From: Sciurus carolinensis
Lineage: Eukaryota; Chordata; Mammalia; Rodentia; Sciuridae
Length of the DNA stretch: 64,000 bases
Direction of reading: 5' to 3'
Assembly: GCF_902686445.1 (NCBI RefSeq)
Contig: NC_062227.1
Location: 30,558,777 to 30,622,776, forward strand
Both the position numbers and the translations under genes were made by a program. Below are positions 53,698 to 64,000 of this stretch, piece after piece (the first letter of the stretch is position 1; every line of letters begins with the position of its first letter). The notes beneath the pieces were generated by a model, which was given only the letters and a program-made list of their open reading frames with translations, was not told the origin of the DNA and made no database searches.

Positions 53698-53699
53698 TT

Positions 53700-54232
53700 T
53701 GGGGCAACTTTTATAATTCTGATTGGGTATACATGACAGTAGAATGCATTTTGACACATTGTATACAAATGGAAAATAACTTTTCATTCCTCTGGCTGTA
53801 CATAGTGCTGAGTCACACCAGTAGTGTAATCATACATGTATATAGGGTAATAATGTCTGTCTCACTGTACCGTCCTTCCCATCCCCACCGCCCTAACCCG
53901 CCCCAGCCCTCCCCTTATTCCCCTCTGCACAATCCAAAGTTCCTTCATTCTTTCCTCCCACCTCCCCACGCACTATGGATCAGTATCCTCTTATCAGAGA
54001 AAACATTCAACCTTTGCTTTTTTTTTTTTTTTTTTTTTTTTGGAATTGCTTATTTCACTTAGCATAATATTCTCTAGTTCCATCCATATACCTGCAAATG
54101 CCATAATTTCATTCTTCTTTAAGGCTGAGTAATATTCCATTGTGTGTATGTATCATTTTATTTATCCATTCATCTGTTGAATGGCATCTAAATTGGCTTC
54201 ATGGTTTAGCTATTGTGAATTGAGCTGTCGTT
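53700..54232 (-). mobile_element. L1 3' end, antisense
   Basis: Reversed 3' UTR ('acatgacagtagaatgcatt'), C-rich tract, poly-T patch at 54,018, then the reversed ORF2 end ('atttcacttagcataatatt', 'gaatggcatctaaattggct'). Confidence 0.85.
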
Positions 54233-54235
54233 AGC

Positions 54236-54357
54236 CCTTTTTATTATATTTTGAGACAGGGTCTCATCAAATTGCTCAAATTGACTGTGAACTTGTGATC
54301 CTCCACCCTTGGCCTCCAATGTAGCTGGGGTCACAGACATGCACCACCGTGCCTTGT
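54236..54357 (-). repeat. B1-like SINE half
   Basis: 'gagacagggtctcatcaaat' and 'ctggggtcacagacatgcac'. Confidence 0.75.
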
Positions 54358-54359
54358 TT

Positions 54360-55188
54360 AAGGACAGTGTCTTAAGAGAAACTGATGACAAATATCTAAA
54401 ATTATTTCAAAGTTTTTTTTTTTTAATAACTGGAAAAAATAGAATGGTTTTAAATGTACTTTATATGTGCTAGTTGAAATTAAATTCTGGGATACCAATC
54501 TAAACTGATTTTTAATAATTCTTCTGTAATTACTCCCATTACTAGATATATTACCTTGAGTTTGACAGACACTGATACTGCTTCTGCTAATTTCTAAGAA
54601 AAGGTTAGTGACTTAACAAAATACAAGACCTGTACCAAAAGGTAGCAGAGGTCAGAAAGCTCTGTAGTCTTAGAGCTGTAATACAGTTACGTTGATTGTG
54701 TTTTCTTACCTTGCCTCTCCAGTCCCATCTCCAGGCTTGCTTGTCACCATGTGACTTATTTTGATTTTTTTTAAATACACTTGGCTATTCCTTGCTTTTG
54801 TTGCTTCATTGCTGAAAACTCCCTTTTCTTGAGTCTGCTGCATTAATATCATACTTATACTTGTGTACATTTGATTTATATATCAAACTTTTGTATTTTA
54901 AATTTGTTGAATAAAACATACGTTAAAAGACAAGATATTGTTAATCTGGTGGTAATAAGTAGATATCAGAAAAATTTGGGGAAAATTAAAGAGCTTCCAG
55001 TCAATAACTAAATCCAATTTCTTCTGTTTAGTCTTACTTAAAGAAAAAGCCAGAAGGGAGATACAATGTTGTTACTTAAATGATTGGCTAAAGAGGAGTC
55101 CATGTAGTGTCTGAGGAGCATTTAACTGACAAAAGAAGGTGAAAGTAGTATTTAATTGTTTTCTGCAATTTGCTTCTTAAAAATCTTG
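54360..55188. other. Unassigned putative intron sequence
   Basis: No recognisable repeat or exon. Confidence 0.4.
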
Positions 55189-55191
55189 GTA

Positions 55192-55330
55192 AGTCAGGCA
55201 CGGTAGCACACACCTATAATCCCAGCTACTTGGGAGACTAAAACAGAAGGATCAGAAATTGAAGGCCAGCTGCTGCAAGTGAGGGAGACCCTGTCTCAAA
55301 AAATAAAAAGGGCTGGAATATCCTTGGGGG
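55192..55330 (+). repeat. B1-dID SINE, ID half truncated
   Basis: 'caggcacggtagcacacacc' and 'cccagctacttgggagacta'. The ID stops after 'aaagggctgg'. Confidence 0.8.
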
Positions 55331-55334
55331 AGGG

Positions 55335-56185
55335 TGGGAATCTTGACAAAAGATAAAAGATAAGGTGTGAAAATCTGAGGGGATAAAAATTCTTAAGGGA
55401 TAAAGTCAGCTTACTTTTTCAAGAGTTGACAGAATTTGAGAAAGGAATGATGCCTAATAGTACTCTACAGGACTTTTCTACCAACAAACTGTTTTTAACA
55501 GTTGTTTAAAGTAGCTAAAAGTAATTCACTGTTACATCCAGATCTGTTGTAAGTTGAATTTAATTCACTTTTTTAAATATTGTGGTTTAACATTAATTTT
55601 AATGAATTGGTTTACTTAAAAAAAAAAAAAAACAATTGTTAAAAAGTGTTAAAAAAAAAAAAAAGGAATGAAAAAGATTGCAGTTGTAGAAAATTGCCAC
55701 CATTAGTGAGCTTTGCAAGCTCAGTTTTCCATTGCTCACATTTTCTATTCTTTTTGACTCTTGGAAAATGAAGTTCTTTGTTTGCTTTACAAGACAAAGT
55801 GCACACCCTTTAAGCAGTCTGCTGCTTCCTCCTCTCTGCTTTTGTTTTCTGGTTTTTTATGATCCTGCCTATACTTTGTGCTTTATGTTAAAGTAGATTT
55901 AAAAATGAAAGATAAAAATCATTGACTTATGTTTATGGCCTGTGAAGCCTCTTGACTTCACAGTCAAATGAGATTGTTCATTTTATATCTTATGAAATTA
56001 AGTCTATAAGTTAATTTATCTCAGATTTCTTAAAACTTTGTTATAAATTGGAACCATCTGGGCAAAATGGCAAGTTAGGACTCTGACCCACTCTGCAAAC
56101 TGGATACAGCATACAATGAATGTCACAGTAGGTTAGATTGCTGAGGTTAGTGGTACATTGAAGTCTTCCTTAAATTTAAAAATGT
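55335..56185. other. Unassigned putative intron sequence
   Basis: Contains A-tracts at 55,619-55,632 and 55,652-55,665. No gene or recognised family. Confidence 0.4.
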
Positions 56186-56187
56186 GT

Positions 56188-56322
56188 TAAATTAGCCAGG
56201 TGGGTGGTGTGTGCCAGTAATCCTAGCTAGCTACTTTAGGAGGCAGATGCAAGAGGACCTAAATTCAAGGCAAGCCTGGGCTACATAGTGAAACCCTGTC
56301 TCAAATAAAAAGGTAAAAAAAT
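56188..56322 (+). repeat. B1-like SINE
   Basis: 'gccaggtgggtggtgtgtgc' and 'ggcaagcctgggctacatag' are close to the rodent B1 consensus. No ID half. Confidence 0.8.
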
Positions 56323-56569
56323 GTTAAATAACTTGAGAATTTTTAGTCATTGTTACTACCAGTAATGCAACATGGTTTGAGTGAGGGATGGAAGACTGTT
56401 TTCAAAGTTGATAGATTGGTGTCAATTGTGCAGTGAAGCTGGCTGCCAATAATGTTATCATGTCTGTAATGTTTGCTAAACATTTAGTGACTTATCAATA
56501 AACAGAAAATGTCATACATAAGTTTCTTAGCGGTTATGTGAGTGATGGAAAGAATGCAACTTGGAAGTT

Positions 56570-56760
56570 AGAAAACCTACTTCTTGGGAAGGTGAGGCAG
56601 GAGGATCACAAGTTCAAAGCCAGCCTCAGCAAAAGTGAGACACTAAACAACTTAGTGAAACCCTGTCTCAAAATAAAATACAAAATAGGGCTGGGGATGT
56701 GGTTCAGTGATCGAGTTCCCCTGAATTCAACCCCCAGTACCCCCTGCCCGCCTAAAAGGA
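56570..56760 (+). repeat. B1-dID SINE, 5' truncated
   Basis: 'ggtgaggcaggaggatcaca' and 'agccagcctcagcaaaagtg', then ID 'gctggggatgtggttcagtg'. Close to consensus, so relatively young. Confidence 0.88.
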
Positions 56761-56869
56761 AAATCTGCTTCCCTGGTTGTATTCCCTTTTAACCTGTTCT
56801 CCTTGAACAAGCCTCTTGGGTTTGAGGTTCTTCACATATAATATGTTGAAATTTTGCCTACTTCTCCTG

Positions 56870-56960
56870 GTAATACATTAGGATTATTATGGGATCAAAT
56901 TAAATAATAAGCATTTGGGAGACAAAAAGCACTGTCAAAGTATAAACTATTATTTAAAAA
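56870..56960 (+). repeat. MIR-like fragment
   Basis: 'gattattatgggatcaaatt' and 'ggagacaaaaagcactgtca'. Weak. Confidence 0.4.
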
Positions 56961-57589
56961 ATACCCTAACATACTGTACACTGTAATAATGTTATATGCT
57001 AATGATTAAGCCAGAGACATTAAAAACTTATTTCAAATTTGTCCCAACTTCACTAAACACACTGTTATAAAGCAGATTTTAATATAGTATAGGTAATTCT
57101 GATATATAACCACCTAAGCTGAAAAAACTTTAATCTGACTTAGGGAATTGATATGTTAGGAACTAGTTGGAAAACTTATTATGTATTTCTAGAACTTTTG
57201 GTCTGCTGCTTCTTTGCAGGGGATATAAATTTTAGGTAGTTTGTATGGAATTCATCAGAATCAAATTATAATTCAGTAATTTATTTCAATGAAAATTAAA
57301 TGAATGCCCGTGTTTAAAATGCAATTTGTGTTAAGTAGAAAAAGCAAAATCCTTGTGGAATAGACTGTTTCCTGTTACCATCTCTTCTGTCCTCGTCTTT
57401 CCCCTTCTTATTCGAATGTCGTACTTGAGCATTGAACGTTCATATTAGCATTCTTAAAACTCACTTGGTTCTTGGGTTTGTGGTAGGCTTTTGTATATCA
57501 TGCTGTCTCTCCTTAAAAGACAGTCTCTGCCTCCTGGTTTTCTTAACTAATTTTGATTATCCTTTTTTGCCTTCCCTAACCCTGAGACT
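56961..57589. other. Unassigned putative intron sequence
   Basis: No recognisable repeat or exon. Confidence 0.4.
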
Positions 57590-57960
57590 GTTTTAGAAGA
57601 TTAGTAGGTGATAGGGAAAGCAGAATGGTAAAATTAATTAGGGAAATTAGCCTGAAATATCAGGCTAAGGAGTTGGGATTTTATTGTGTAGGTAGTAGGA
57701 AACTTGTGTCAGATGTGGCTGATGGCTAACAGGTTGAGTAAGGTGAGACGACTGAAAGTTGGCTATTGGATTTAGCAGTTTGGAGTTATTTGGGATCCTG
57801 ATGGGAAGTTTTAATATAGTAGAAGCAGCAAACAGAAAGAAAATTCAGATTATATTTTAAGCAAGCATGAGAAACAGGAAATTGGAATGAAGTCTGCTGA
57901 AAGAAGTGGAATATGTGGAAAGAAAAGAAGTGGAAAAGTTGTAGTGGGCAAGATTAAAAG
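57590..57960 (+). repeat. L2-like fragment
   Basis: 'ctaaggagttgggattttat' and 'gcagtttggagttatttggg' resemble the L2 3' body. Confidence 0.45.
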
Positions 57961-58079
57961 CTAGAGATTTGAAAAAGAGACTACCTGACCATCTTAAATA
58001 GCTGGTAACAATTTTTGGTGCTGTCACTATCTTACTATTCTTTTATTTCCTGCAGGATTTTGAAACAAAAGACAAAGAT

Positions 58080-58185
58080 AATGTCAGATTTTTTACACAA
58101 ATGGTATGCCTTTACGCCATGTACAAACAGAGAAACAACATGTATCCCATTTGTTTACAATAAAAAAAAAAATGTCAGATTTTTT
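58080..58185 (+). mobile_element. L1 micro-insertion with 15-bp duplication
   Basis: AATGTCAGATTTTTT (58,080-58,094) recurs at 58,171-58,185. The 76 bp between are only the last part of the young L1 3' UTR plus the A tail, and match the 3' terminus of the 23.4-kb L1. It is an extreme 5' truncation. Confidence 0.93.
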
Positions 58186-58189
58186 TTTA

Positions 58190-58905
58190 GTTCAGTGGTT
58201 TACTTTCTTTTGAAGGCTGACAAGATGGCCATATAAGAAATGGGAAAGAGGCTGTTTTACTTTGTTCCTGAGAATTTGCCCTGTCAGCTAAGTCCTGTTA
58301 GTTCTATGCTTCCTTCTCTTGCTCATTATCAAAGATGAGTAGTTCAGGTATGTTGAGGGAACAAGGTAAAACCTTCTGTATACTGGCTTGACTCTTCTTG
58401 TCTAGTAATAACAAGTGACTTTGTGGAACTGGACAGCATTCAATCTTCCAAATCTCTAAGTCATCTCCATTAAAGAAAGAGTCTAACGTGGAAATTTGTT
58501 TCAATTTGAGAAAGTTTTAATCTTAGTGCATTTTACTAAAACGTGTCAACACTCTCTATTAAAGCAAGAACAATCCAGGAGACTTTGTTAAAAAGAGCTT
58601 ATGGTGAATACTGATCAGTCATCATGGTACCTTCGAGGCCCACGAGGAGACCAGGGAATGAGCCACCAGCCAAATCATAACTGGTTACCAGGTTCAGGCA
58701 GTTATATAGTACTTTATATTCTTTTAATCATATTTAATTTTTGTTCATTTAAATGCAAAGTCAAAATTAGGCAAATCACATCATTTTTGTGGAATATTGA
58801 GAGAACCTGAAATAAGTCACAAACGAATAAAAAACATCAGTAAGTAGAAGTTATGAGGTAGATAGGGAATGGCTGTGTCAGTAGAAAGTTTTAAAACATC
58901 AGAAG
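58190..58905. other. Putative intron with a possible small exon
   Basis: Mostly unassigned. From 58,601 an open frame starts MVNTDQSSWYLRGPRGDQGM and stays protein-like for about 35 residues. An in-frame stop lies four codons before the ATG. The only acceptor-like site is at 58,527 and no good donor follows, so I do not call it a gene. Confidence 0.2.
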
Positions 58906-58907
58906 TA

Positions 58908-59002
58908 GAAGGGCTGGGGGTGTAACCTAGCAGCAGAGTACTTGTGTAGCATGTAAGAGGCACTAGGTTTGATCCCCAGCACTGCAAAAAAGAAAATTAA
59001 AA
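58908..59002 (+). repeat. ID SINE
   Basis: 'gggctgggggtgtaacctag' with B box 'gtttgatccccagc' and an A-rich tail. Confidence 0.85.
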
Positions 59003-59004
59003 GT

Positions 59005-60108
59005 TCAGAAATTGAGATGCCAGGTCCACATATGGGAGGGAAGCAATAAATGCCTGATAATAAAACAATGATTATCTAGTAGTGAGACCTGCAATCATTA
59101 TGATCAGACTATTCTGTAGTTTCTGATTTTTATAAAATATTCTTTCCTCTTTTGCTATGTTTATCTTCACAAGAACCCCCCCCATCTGAAACTGAGTATA
59201 AAATTTAAAGTAAGCAGATACATAAAGGAGTACTTTAAAATGTTTCCTTTCTTCAACTTGTACAAATACATAGAGTAGTTTTAACAGATTGTAGTGAAAC
59301 ACCTAAAATTTATTTGAAGGTGATGATTATTAAGGAATAAATATCTGTTATATGAACTGAAGTACAAATTTATTTTAGAAAGTTATACCCTCTACACTTT
59401 AATGATATTAAAATCAAAAAATGAAATATTTTTCTGGATTTTAACTTTTAAGAACATTTCAAGTGACCATGATGAATTTAATCCATCCCCAACCTCCTTC
59501 CCCAAATACATGAAAATGTGGACAAAATAAATTGAAACAGTGGTTTTTAGACAGTGGACAACAGCAGTACTCACAGTGGTCCCTCGAAGACTAGAAATCA
59601 GTTACCTAACCACCTCAGCAAAGGTAGAGAATGGCCATAACAAGTTGAAATGATAGAGTTCAGAATTCATGGAAGCTGAGGAGCTAGAGATTGCAGAAGT
59701 TACAGCAGTTATAATGTAGACAAATAATGTTAAAAATGTGCTTAAAAGTCTTTGACTTTTTTGGAATGTATGCAGAGTGAAACTATAAAGCCAGACAAGG
59801 AGTGGCCAAATTAATGTGACCTGACAGACATCAGGAGTCACAGAGGGGAGGGAGGCATTTGAACTTTTCCTAACCAGAGGGGAAAAGTCCTTGCTGATCA
59901 CTAGGACATCTAGTGGAAACTCCCAAAGGGTCTTGGACCTTGCTGGGGGAGGGTGGAGCTAAATCAGATTAATAATGGAATGTTGTAAATGACTTTATGT
60001 TGATATTAATTTTGCAGCTGGGATTAGTTAAGGAAATCCTTGGAAGTTACTAAAGTTAACACAAGAAAACAAAATCAAGAGTATAAATAGCTCTATATAT
60101 TAAAGATA
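59005..60108. other. Unassigned putative intron sequence
   Basis: No recognised family. The 99-codon antisense frame at 59,602-59,901 has no domain I can identify. Confidence 0.35.
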
Positions 60109-60227
60109 CTGAATTTGTAATTGAAAACTCCAGGCCCTAATAGCTGCACTGGTGAATTTTTTTGAACATTTTAAAGAACAAGTAATACCGGTCTTAAACT
60201 CTTAAAAAAAAAAAAAAGAAAAGAAAA

Positions 60228-60230
<3 letters not shown>

Positions 60231-60264
<34 letters not shown>
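60231..60264. repeat. (AT)n microsatellite
   Basis: About 17 AT units inside the L1M RT region, preceded by an A/G-rich tract. Confidence 0.95.
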
Positions 60265-60266
<2 letters not shown>

Positions 60267-61009
60267 AAGAGAACTCTTCCCAACTCATTTCATGGGGCCA
60301 ACATTATTACCCTAATACCAAAAGCGACACAAAGATCACAAGAAAACTAACTAAAGAATAATGTGTCTCTTCACCATAGATTCAAAAATATTTTACAAAA
60401 TATTAGCTTTCAGGAATGTATTAAAAGGATGATATACTGTGACCAAATGGTCTTTATCCCAAGAACTCAAAAGTGCCGAGTTTGATTTAACATTGAAAAA
60501 TCAATGTAATTCACCATACCAATTGAATAAAAAAGAACTATATGATCATCTAAGTACAGGTAGAGAAGCTTTGGAAGAAATTTAACACATTAATGATTAA
60601 TGATTTAAAACTTTGAGCAAACAGAATTTTAAAGGAACTTTCCTCAGCCTGAGGATAGTCAACTACCAAAAAATCCTTCAGGCAACTTAAGGGTATAGCT
60701 GAATGTTTTCCACTTAATATTAGGAGCCGTGGCAAAGATGTTTTCTCTCATCACTTCCATCAACATTGTAGTAAAGGAGCAAGCCAGTGCAGTAAGATCA
60801 GGGGGGCAAAGACACACATTTGAAAGGAAAATAAAACTGTTTTTTGTACACATGATCTTTCTGGATGTAGAAAATTCTGTGGAACCTATTTAAAAAAAAA
60901 AAAAAAAAACTAGTAGAACTGATAAGAGAATTTAGCAGAGTCATAATAACAAGTCAATACACATATGTCAGTATAGAAGTGTCTTTTTAAAATATTATTT
61001 TGTTATCAT

Positions 61010-61210
61010 TATAATTAGACTGAGAATTGAACCCAGAGTTGCTTTACCACTGAGTGACACCCCTGGTCCTTTATTTTTAAATTTGAGACGAGGTCTTGCC
61101 AAATGCTGAGGATCCCACTAAATTGCTGAGGCTGGCCTCGAACTTGGGATCCTTCTCCCTCAGTCTCCTGAGTCACTGGAATTACAGGTGTGTGCCACCT
61201 TGACTAGTAG
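61010..61210 (-). repeat. B1-dID SINE inside L1M
   Basis: 'gactgagaattgaacccaga', then 'gctgaggctggcctcgaact' and 'ggaattacaggtgtgtgcca'. Confidence 0.85.
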
Positions 61211-61426
61211 TATACAAGTGTCTTATCTATCTAATAAACAACTGGAAATAGAAATAAAGCAATGTCATTTATAATAGTATTCAAAAAACCAGGAAATTCC
61301 TAGAGGTTTGCTTAGCAAAAATTGGGCAAGACCTATAACAGTAAAAACCACAAAATATTTTTGAGAAAAAAATTTGAATGTCCTAAATAAATATAGTATC
61401 ACTTTCATGGATCAAGAGTCAACTTC

Positions 61427-61655
61427 TTTTTTTTTTTTTTGGTACTGGGAATTGAACCCAGAGATGATTTACCACTGAACTACATCCCCAGGCCTTTTTA
61501 TTTTATTTATTTATTTTTAAATTTTGAAACAGGGTTTCACTAAGTTGCTGAGGGTCTCACTAAATGGCTAAGGTTGCTCTCAAACTTGTGATCCTGCTGC
61601 CTTAGCCTCCCAAATCACTGGGAATGTAGTTGTGTACCACCATGACTGGCAAGAT
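61427..61655 (-). repeat. B1-dID SINE inside L1M
   Basis: Poly-T, 'ggtactgggaattgaaccca', then 'gttgctctcaaacttgtgat' and 'gggaatgtagttgtgtacca'. Confidence 0.85.
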
Positions 61656-61768
61656 GTCTAGTTGATCTGTACATCTGGTATAATCCCAATTGAAGTCCAA
61701 GCAGGCTTTTTTTTTTTTTTTTAAGAAATTGACATACTGACTGTAATTTGTATGGTAATGCAAAGACC

Positions 61769-62000
61769 CTGCTGTGTGGTTTGGCAGATTACTACTTGCA
61801 AGCCAAACTGGCTCACTGCCTGGTTTTGGAAATTGTTGTATTGCAACACTGCCACACTTATTGTGTTTGTGTATTGTGTATAGATGCATCTGCAATAATG
61901 TGGAAGAGTAAAGTAGTTGTTACAGAGACCATGATGTTCTACAAAGTTTAAAATACTGTCTGGCCTTTTACAGAAAAAAATTTGTTGACCCCTGCCCTAG
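61769..62000 (-). mobile_element. hAT-Charlie-like MITE inside L1M
   Basis: 'ggcagattactacttgcaag', 'gtagttgttacagagaccat' and 'tgtctggccttttacagaaa' followed by 'tttgttgacccctg' are the reversed wording of a common mammalian hAT non-autonomous element. L1 wording resumes at 'ccaaagcaattttgaa'. Confidence 0.6.
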
Positions 62001-63369
62001 ATTATCCAAAGCAATTTTGAAAGTAGATGAAAAAAATGGAGGACTTACTTAATTTCAAGACTTACTCTAAAGCTACAGTAATGAAGAGAGTGAAATAATT
62101 GACATAGGCATAGAATAGTGAAACAAACAGACCACAGAAGTAGGCCTAAATATATGTGGTGAGTTGATTTTGACAAAGGTACCAAGGTAATTCAATGGGA
62201 TATGGTTAATTTTTTTCATGAGTAGTAGTTGGGAGCACTGGATGTCAAATTTGAAAAAAAATGAAACTCACACTTGACTTTACAGCATATTCAAAAGTTA
62301 GCTTAAAATGACCCAATAGACTTGAGGCAAGAGGTCAGAATTCTAGGTGAAAACAGAAAATCTTCTAGTGAAGAATTCTCAGGACATATAAAGCAAACCA
62401 TAAAATTAAAAATTCTTAATTGGATTTCATCAAAATTTTAAGAACATGTACTGTTAGAAAAATGTAAAGGCAACATATATTCATAATAATGTACATATAT
62501 CTGACAAAGAACATGATTCCAGAATATATAAAGACTATAGAGTGTTATAATAGTAAATATTGTTTCCAGTACACAACAGAAAGAAGACGACCCAGTTAAA
62601 GGATCAGTTTGAATATACACTTCACCGAAGTAGATGTGGATAGCAAAGTAGCACATAAGCACATGAAAGCATGCTCAATAACTTAGTCAATAGGGAAAAA
62701 ATTAAAACCACCAAGAGATACTGAGAGATATCACTTCACACCTATTAGAAGGACTTAAAAATTTTGACATAAACAAGTGTTAAGAATGTGGAGCAACTGG
62801 AATTCTCATTTTGTCAGTGAGAATGCAAATGTTAAGGCTGCTTTGGAGAAGTTGTGTCATTTCTCTTAAGCTTGTACTTTCATACAAGCCAGCAGTTTCA
62901 CACCTGCTTTTTTTACTCAGATGAAAGGAAAGCTTATTATGTTCACAGAAATCCCTGCAGGTATATGCTGATAATGGCTCTGTGTATGATTTTCAAAAAT
63001 TGGAAACACATGTCCTTCCATTGGGGAATGAATAAATGATAGTATGTGCATACCATGGAATAGTACTTAGTGGTAAAAAGGAATGAACTGTTGACACTCC
63101 CAAAAACATGGCTGGATCTCAGATGCATTACGCTAGGTGAAAGAAACGAGAATCAAAAAACTGCATATCATATGATTCCATTTGTATGGTATCTGAAAAA
63201 GGCACAACTACAAGAACAGAGAACAGATATCAGTGGTTTCCTGGGGTTGTAAGGAGAGGATGGCTACTGAGGGGAATAGAAAAATCCTGGGAGTTGTGCA
63301 ACTGCTCTTTATATTGTCATTTCTGTGGCCGATGTACAATTGTGTGTATCTGTCAAAACTTGTAGACCT

Positions 63370-63580
63370 GAGAAAGATATGGTAGCACATGCCTGTAATC
63401 CCAACTACTTGAGAGACTGAGGCATGAAGATTGAAAGTTTGAAGCCAACCTGAGCAACTTAATGAGACCCTGTCTCAAATTTTTAAAAATGCCTAGAGGT
63501 TGTAACTCAGTGGGAAAGCACTTGCTGAGCATGTGCTAGGTCTTGGGTTCAGTCTCCAGGGTCACAAAAAAAAAAAAGTA
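63370..63580 (+). repeat. B1-dID SINE at the L1M 3' end
   Basis: 'gatatggtagcacatgcctg' and 'gactgaggcatgaagattga', then ID with B box 'gggttcagtctcc' and a poly-A tail. Confidence 0.85.
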
Positions 63581-63640
63581 TATACCTGTGTATTAATAAG
63601 GGTGACTTAATTATGGAAATTACATCCTGTTTTTTTAAAT

Positions 63641-64000
63641 AGAATTTTTAGAAAGTAAGAAACTGACCCTAGAAGCATTGCAATATGAGATTCCTCATCA
63701 TATCTTAGTAATGTACGTACTTAATTTACCATTGAATCTAACCTAAGTATAGAGATAATAATATATTTTAGAAGATAGGATGTTGTTTAGCTGCTTTTTA
63801 TTGACTTTGGCAAATTAAAGAGAGGTTAAAGATGATACGCACTTACTCAGTACTGGACTGCAACTTTTATCAGTGAACTAAAAGTCAGTGATTAATGTGT
63901 AGTTCATATGATTTTTATTATATAGATATATATATAATATATAAAAAACATTGGTTCAGCCAGATGCATTTTATGATGTCATATACCTTCTGATATCAGT
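63641..64000. other. Unassigned sequence to window end
   Basis: AT-rich with a TATA-type simple tract near 63,918-63,945. No gene signal. Confidence 0.4.

Larger units (their letters stand above)
60110..63640 (+). mobile_element. Ancient L1M, ORF2 to 3' end, with nested inserts
   Basis: The order of L1 phrases is intact: 'tgcactggtgaatttttttg' (60,145s), 'ccaactcatttcatggggcc' (60,279s), 'accataccaattgaataaaa' (60,515s), 'aaatagaaataaagcaatgt', 'aagtccaagcaggctttttt' (61,695s), 'ggatttcatcaaaattttaa' (62,420s), 'catatgattccatttgtatg' (63,168s), 'gatgtacaattgtgtgtatc' (63,331s). The coding frame is destroyed. Inserts: (AT)n at 60,231-60,264, SINEs at 61,010-61,210, 61,427-61,655 and 63,370-63,580, and a hAT at about 61,769-62,000. 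Confidence 0.8.

Noticed and set aside
53634..54062. 142-codon plus-strand frame
   Set aside because: It is the antisense of an L1 3' UTR plus a degenerate ID and a T tract.

Overview
This is a mammalian nuclear DNA window, most likely from a squirrel-family rodent (Sciuridae). It carries dozens of tRNA-Ala-like ID elements, B1-like plus ID composite SINEs (B1-dID type) and an ID variant with a fixed A/T-rich tail, mixed with young and ancient L1, MaLR/ERVL and ERV1-type LTRs, L2, MIR and hAT/Tigger DNA-transposon fossils. There is no bacterial-style gene content. Most open reading frames in the window are chance frames or repeat pieces. Family names are given from sequence resemblance only; no library search was possible. 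Layout: (1) 1-28 kb is CpG-poor, repeat-rich flanking sequence. Notable items are a retroviral-type LTR with U3 repeats (1.8-2.6 kb), an L2 split by a MER2-like Tigger (2.9-4.0 kb), an antisense L1 reverse-transcriptase fossil (4.3-4.9 kb), a repeat-free block with a CTCF-like motif (5.8-6.8 kb), a MaLR LTR (9.2-9.6 kb), an L1M with SINEs inside it (10.7-11.5 kb), an MLT2-like LTR split by a SINE (14.6-15.3 kb) and a young L1 3' end (23.4-24.2 kb). (2) 28.4-29.75 kb is a strong CpG island and the only clear gene-control region. On the plus strand it has GC boxes, a palindromic kB site and several consensus splice donors (exon ends at 29,013, 29,035 and 29,330), as expected for a first, probably non-coding, exon of a gene running right. 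On the minus strand it has a perfect TISU/YY1 initiator over an ATG in strong Kozak context (28,876-28,887), which suggests a divergent gene or transcript running left. I could not name either gene. (3) 29.3-64 kb reads as a long first intron or flank. Its first part (to 35.98 kb) lacks young repeats and contains a unique block at 32.69-33.12 kb with a good acceptor and donor. From 36 kb on it is again layered with L1, LTR and SINE insertions, including an L1M broken by an MLT1 LTR (43-45 kb), an older L1 invaded by a younger one (45.3-48.1 kb), a 76-bp L1 micro-insertion (58.1 kb) and a 3.5-kb L1M with SINE and hAT inserts (60.1-63.6 kb). No complete protein-coding gene lies inside the window. 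The functional centre is a bidirectional-looking CpG-island promoter with an almost SINE-free zone around it.
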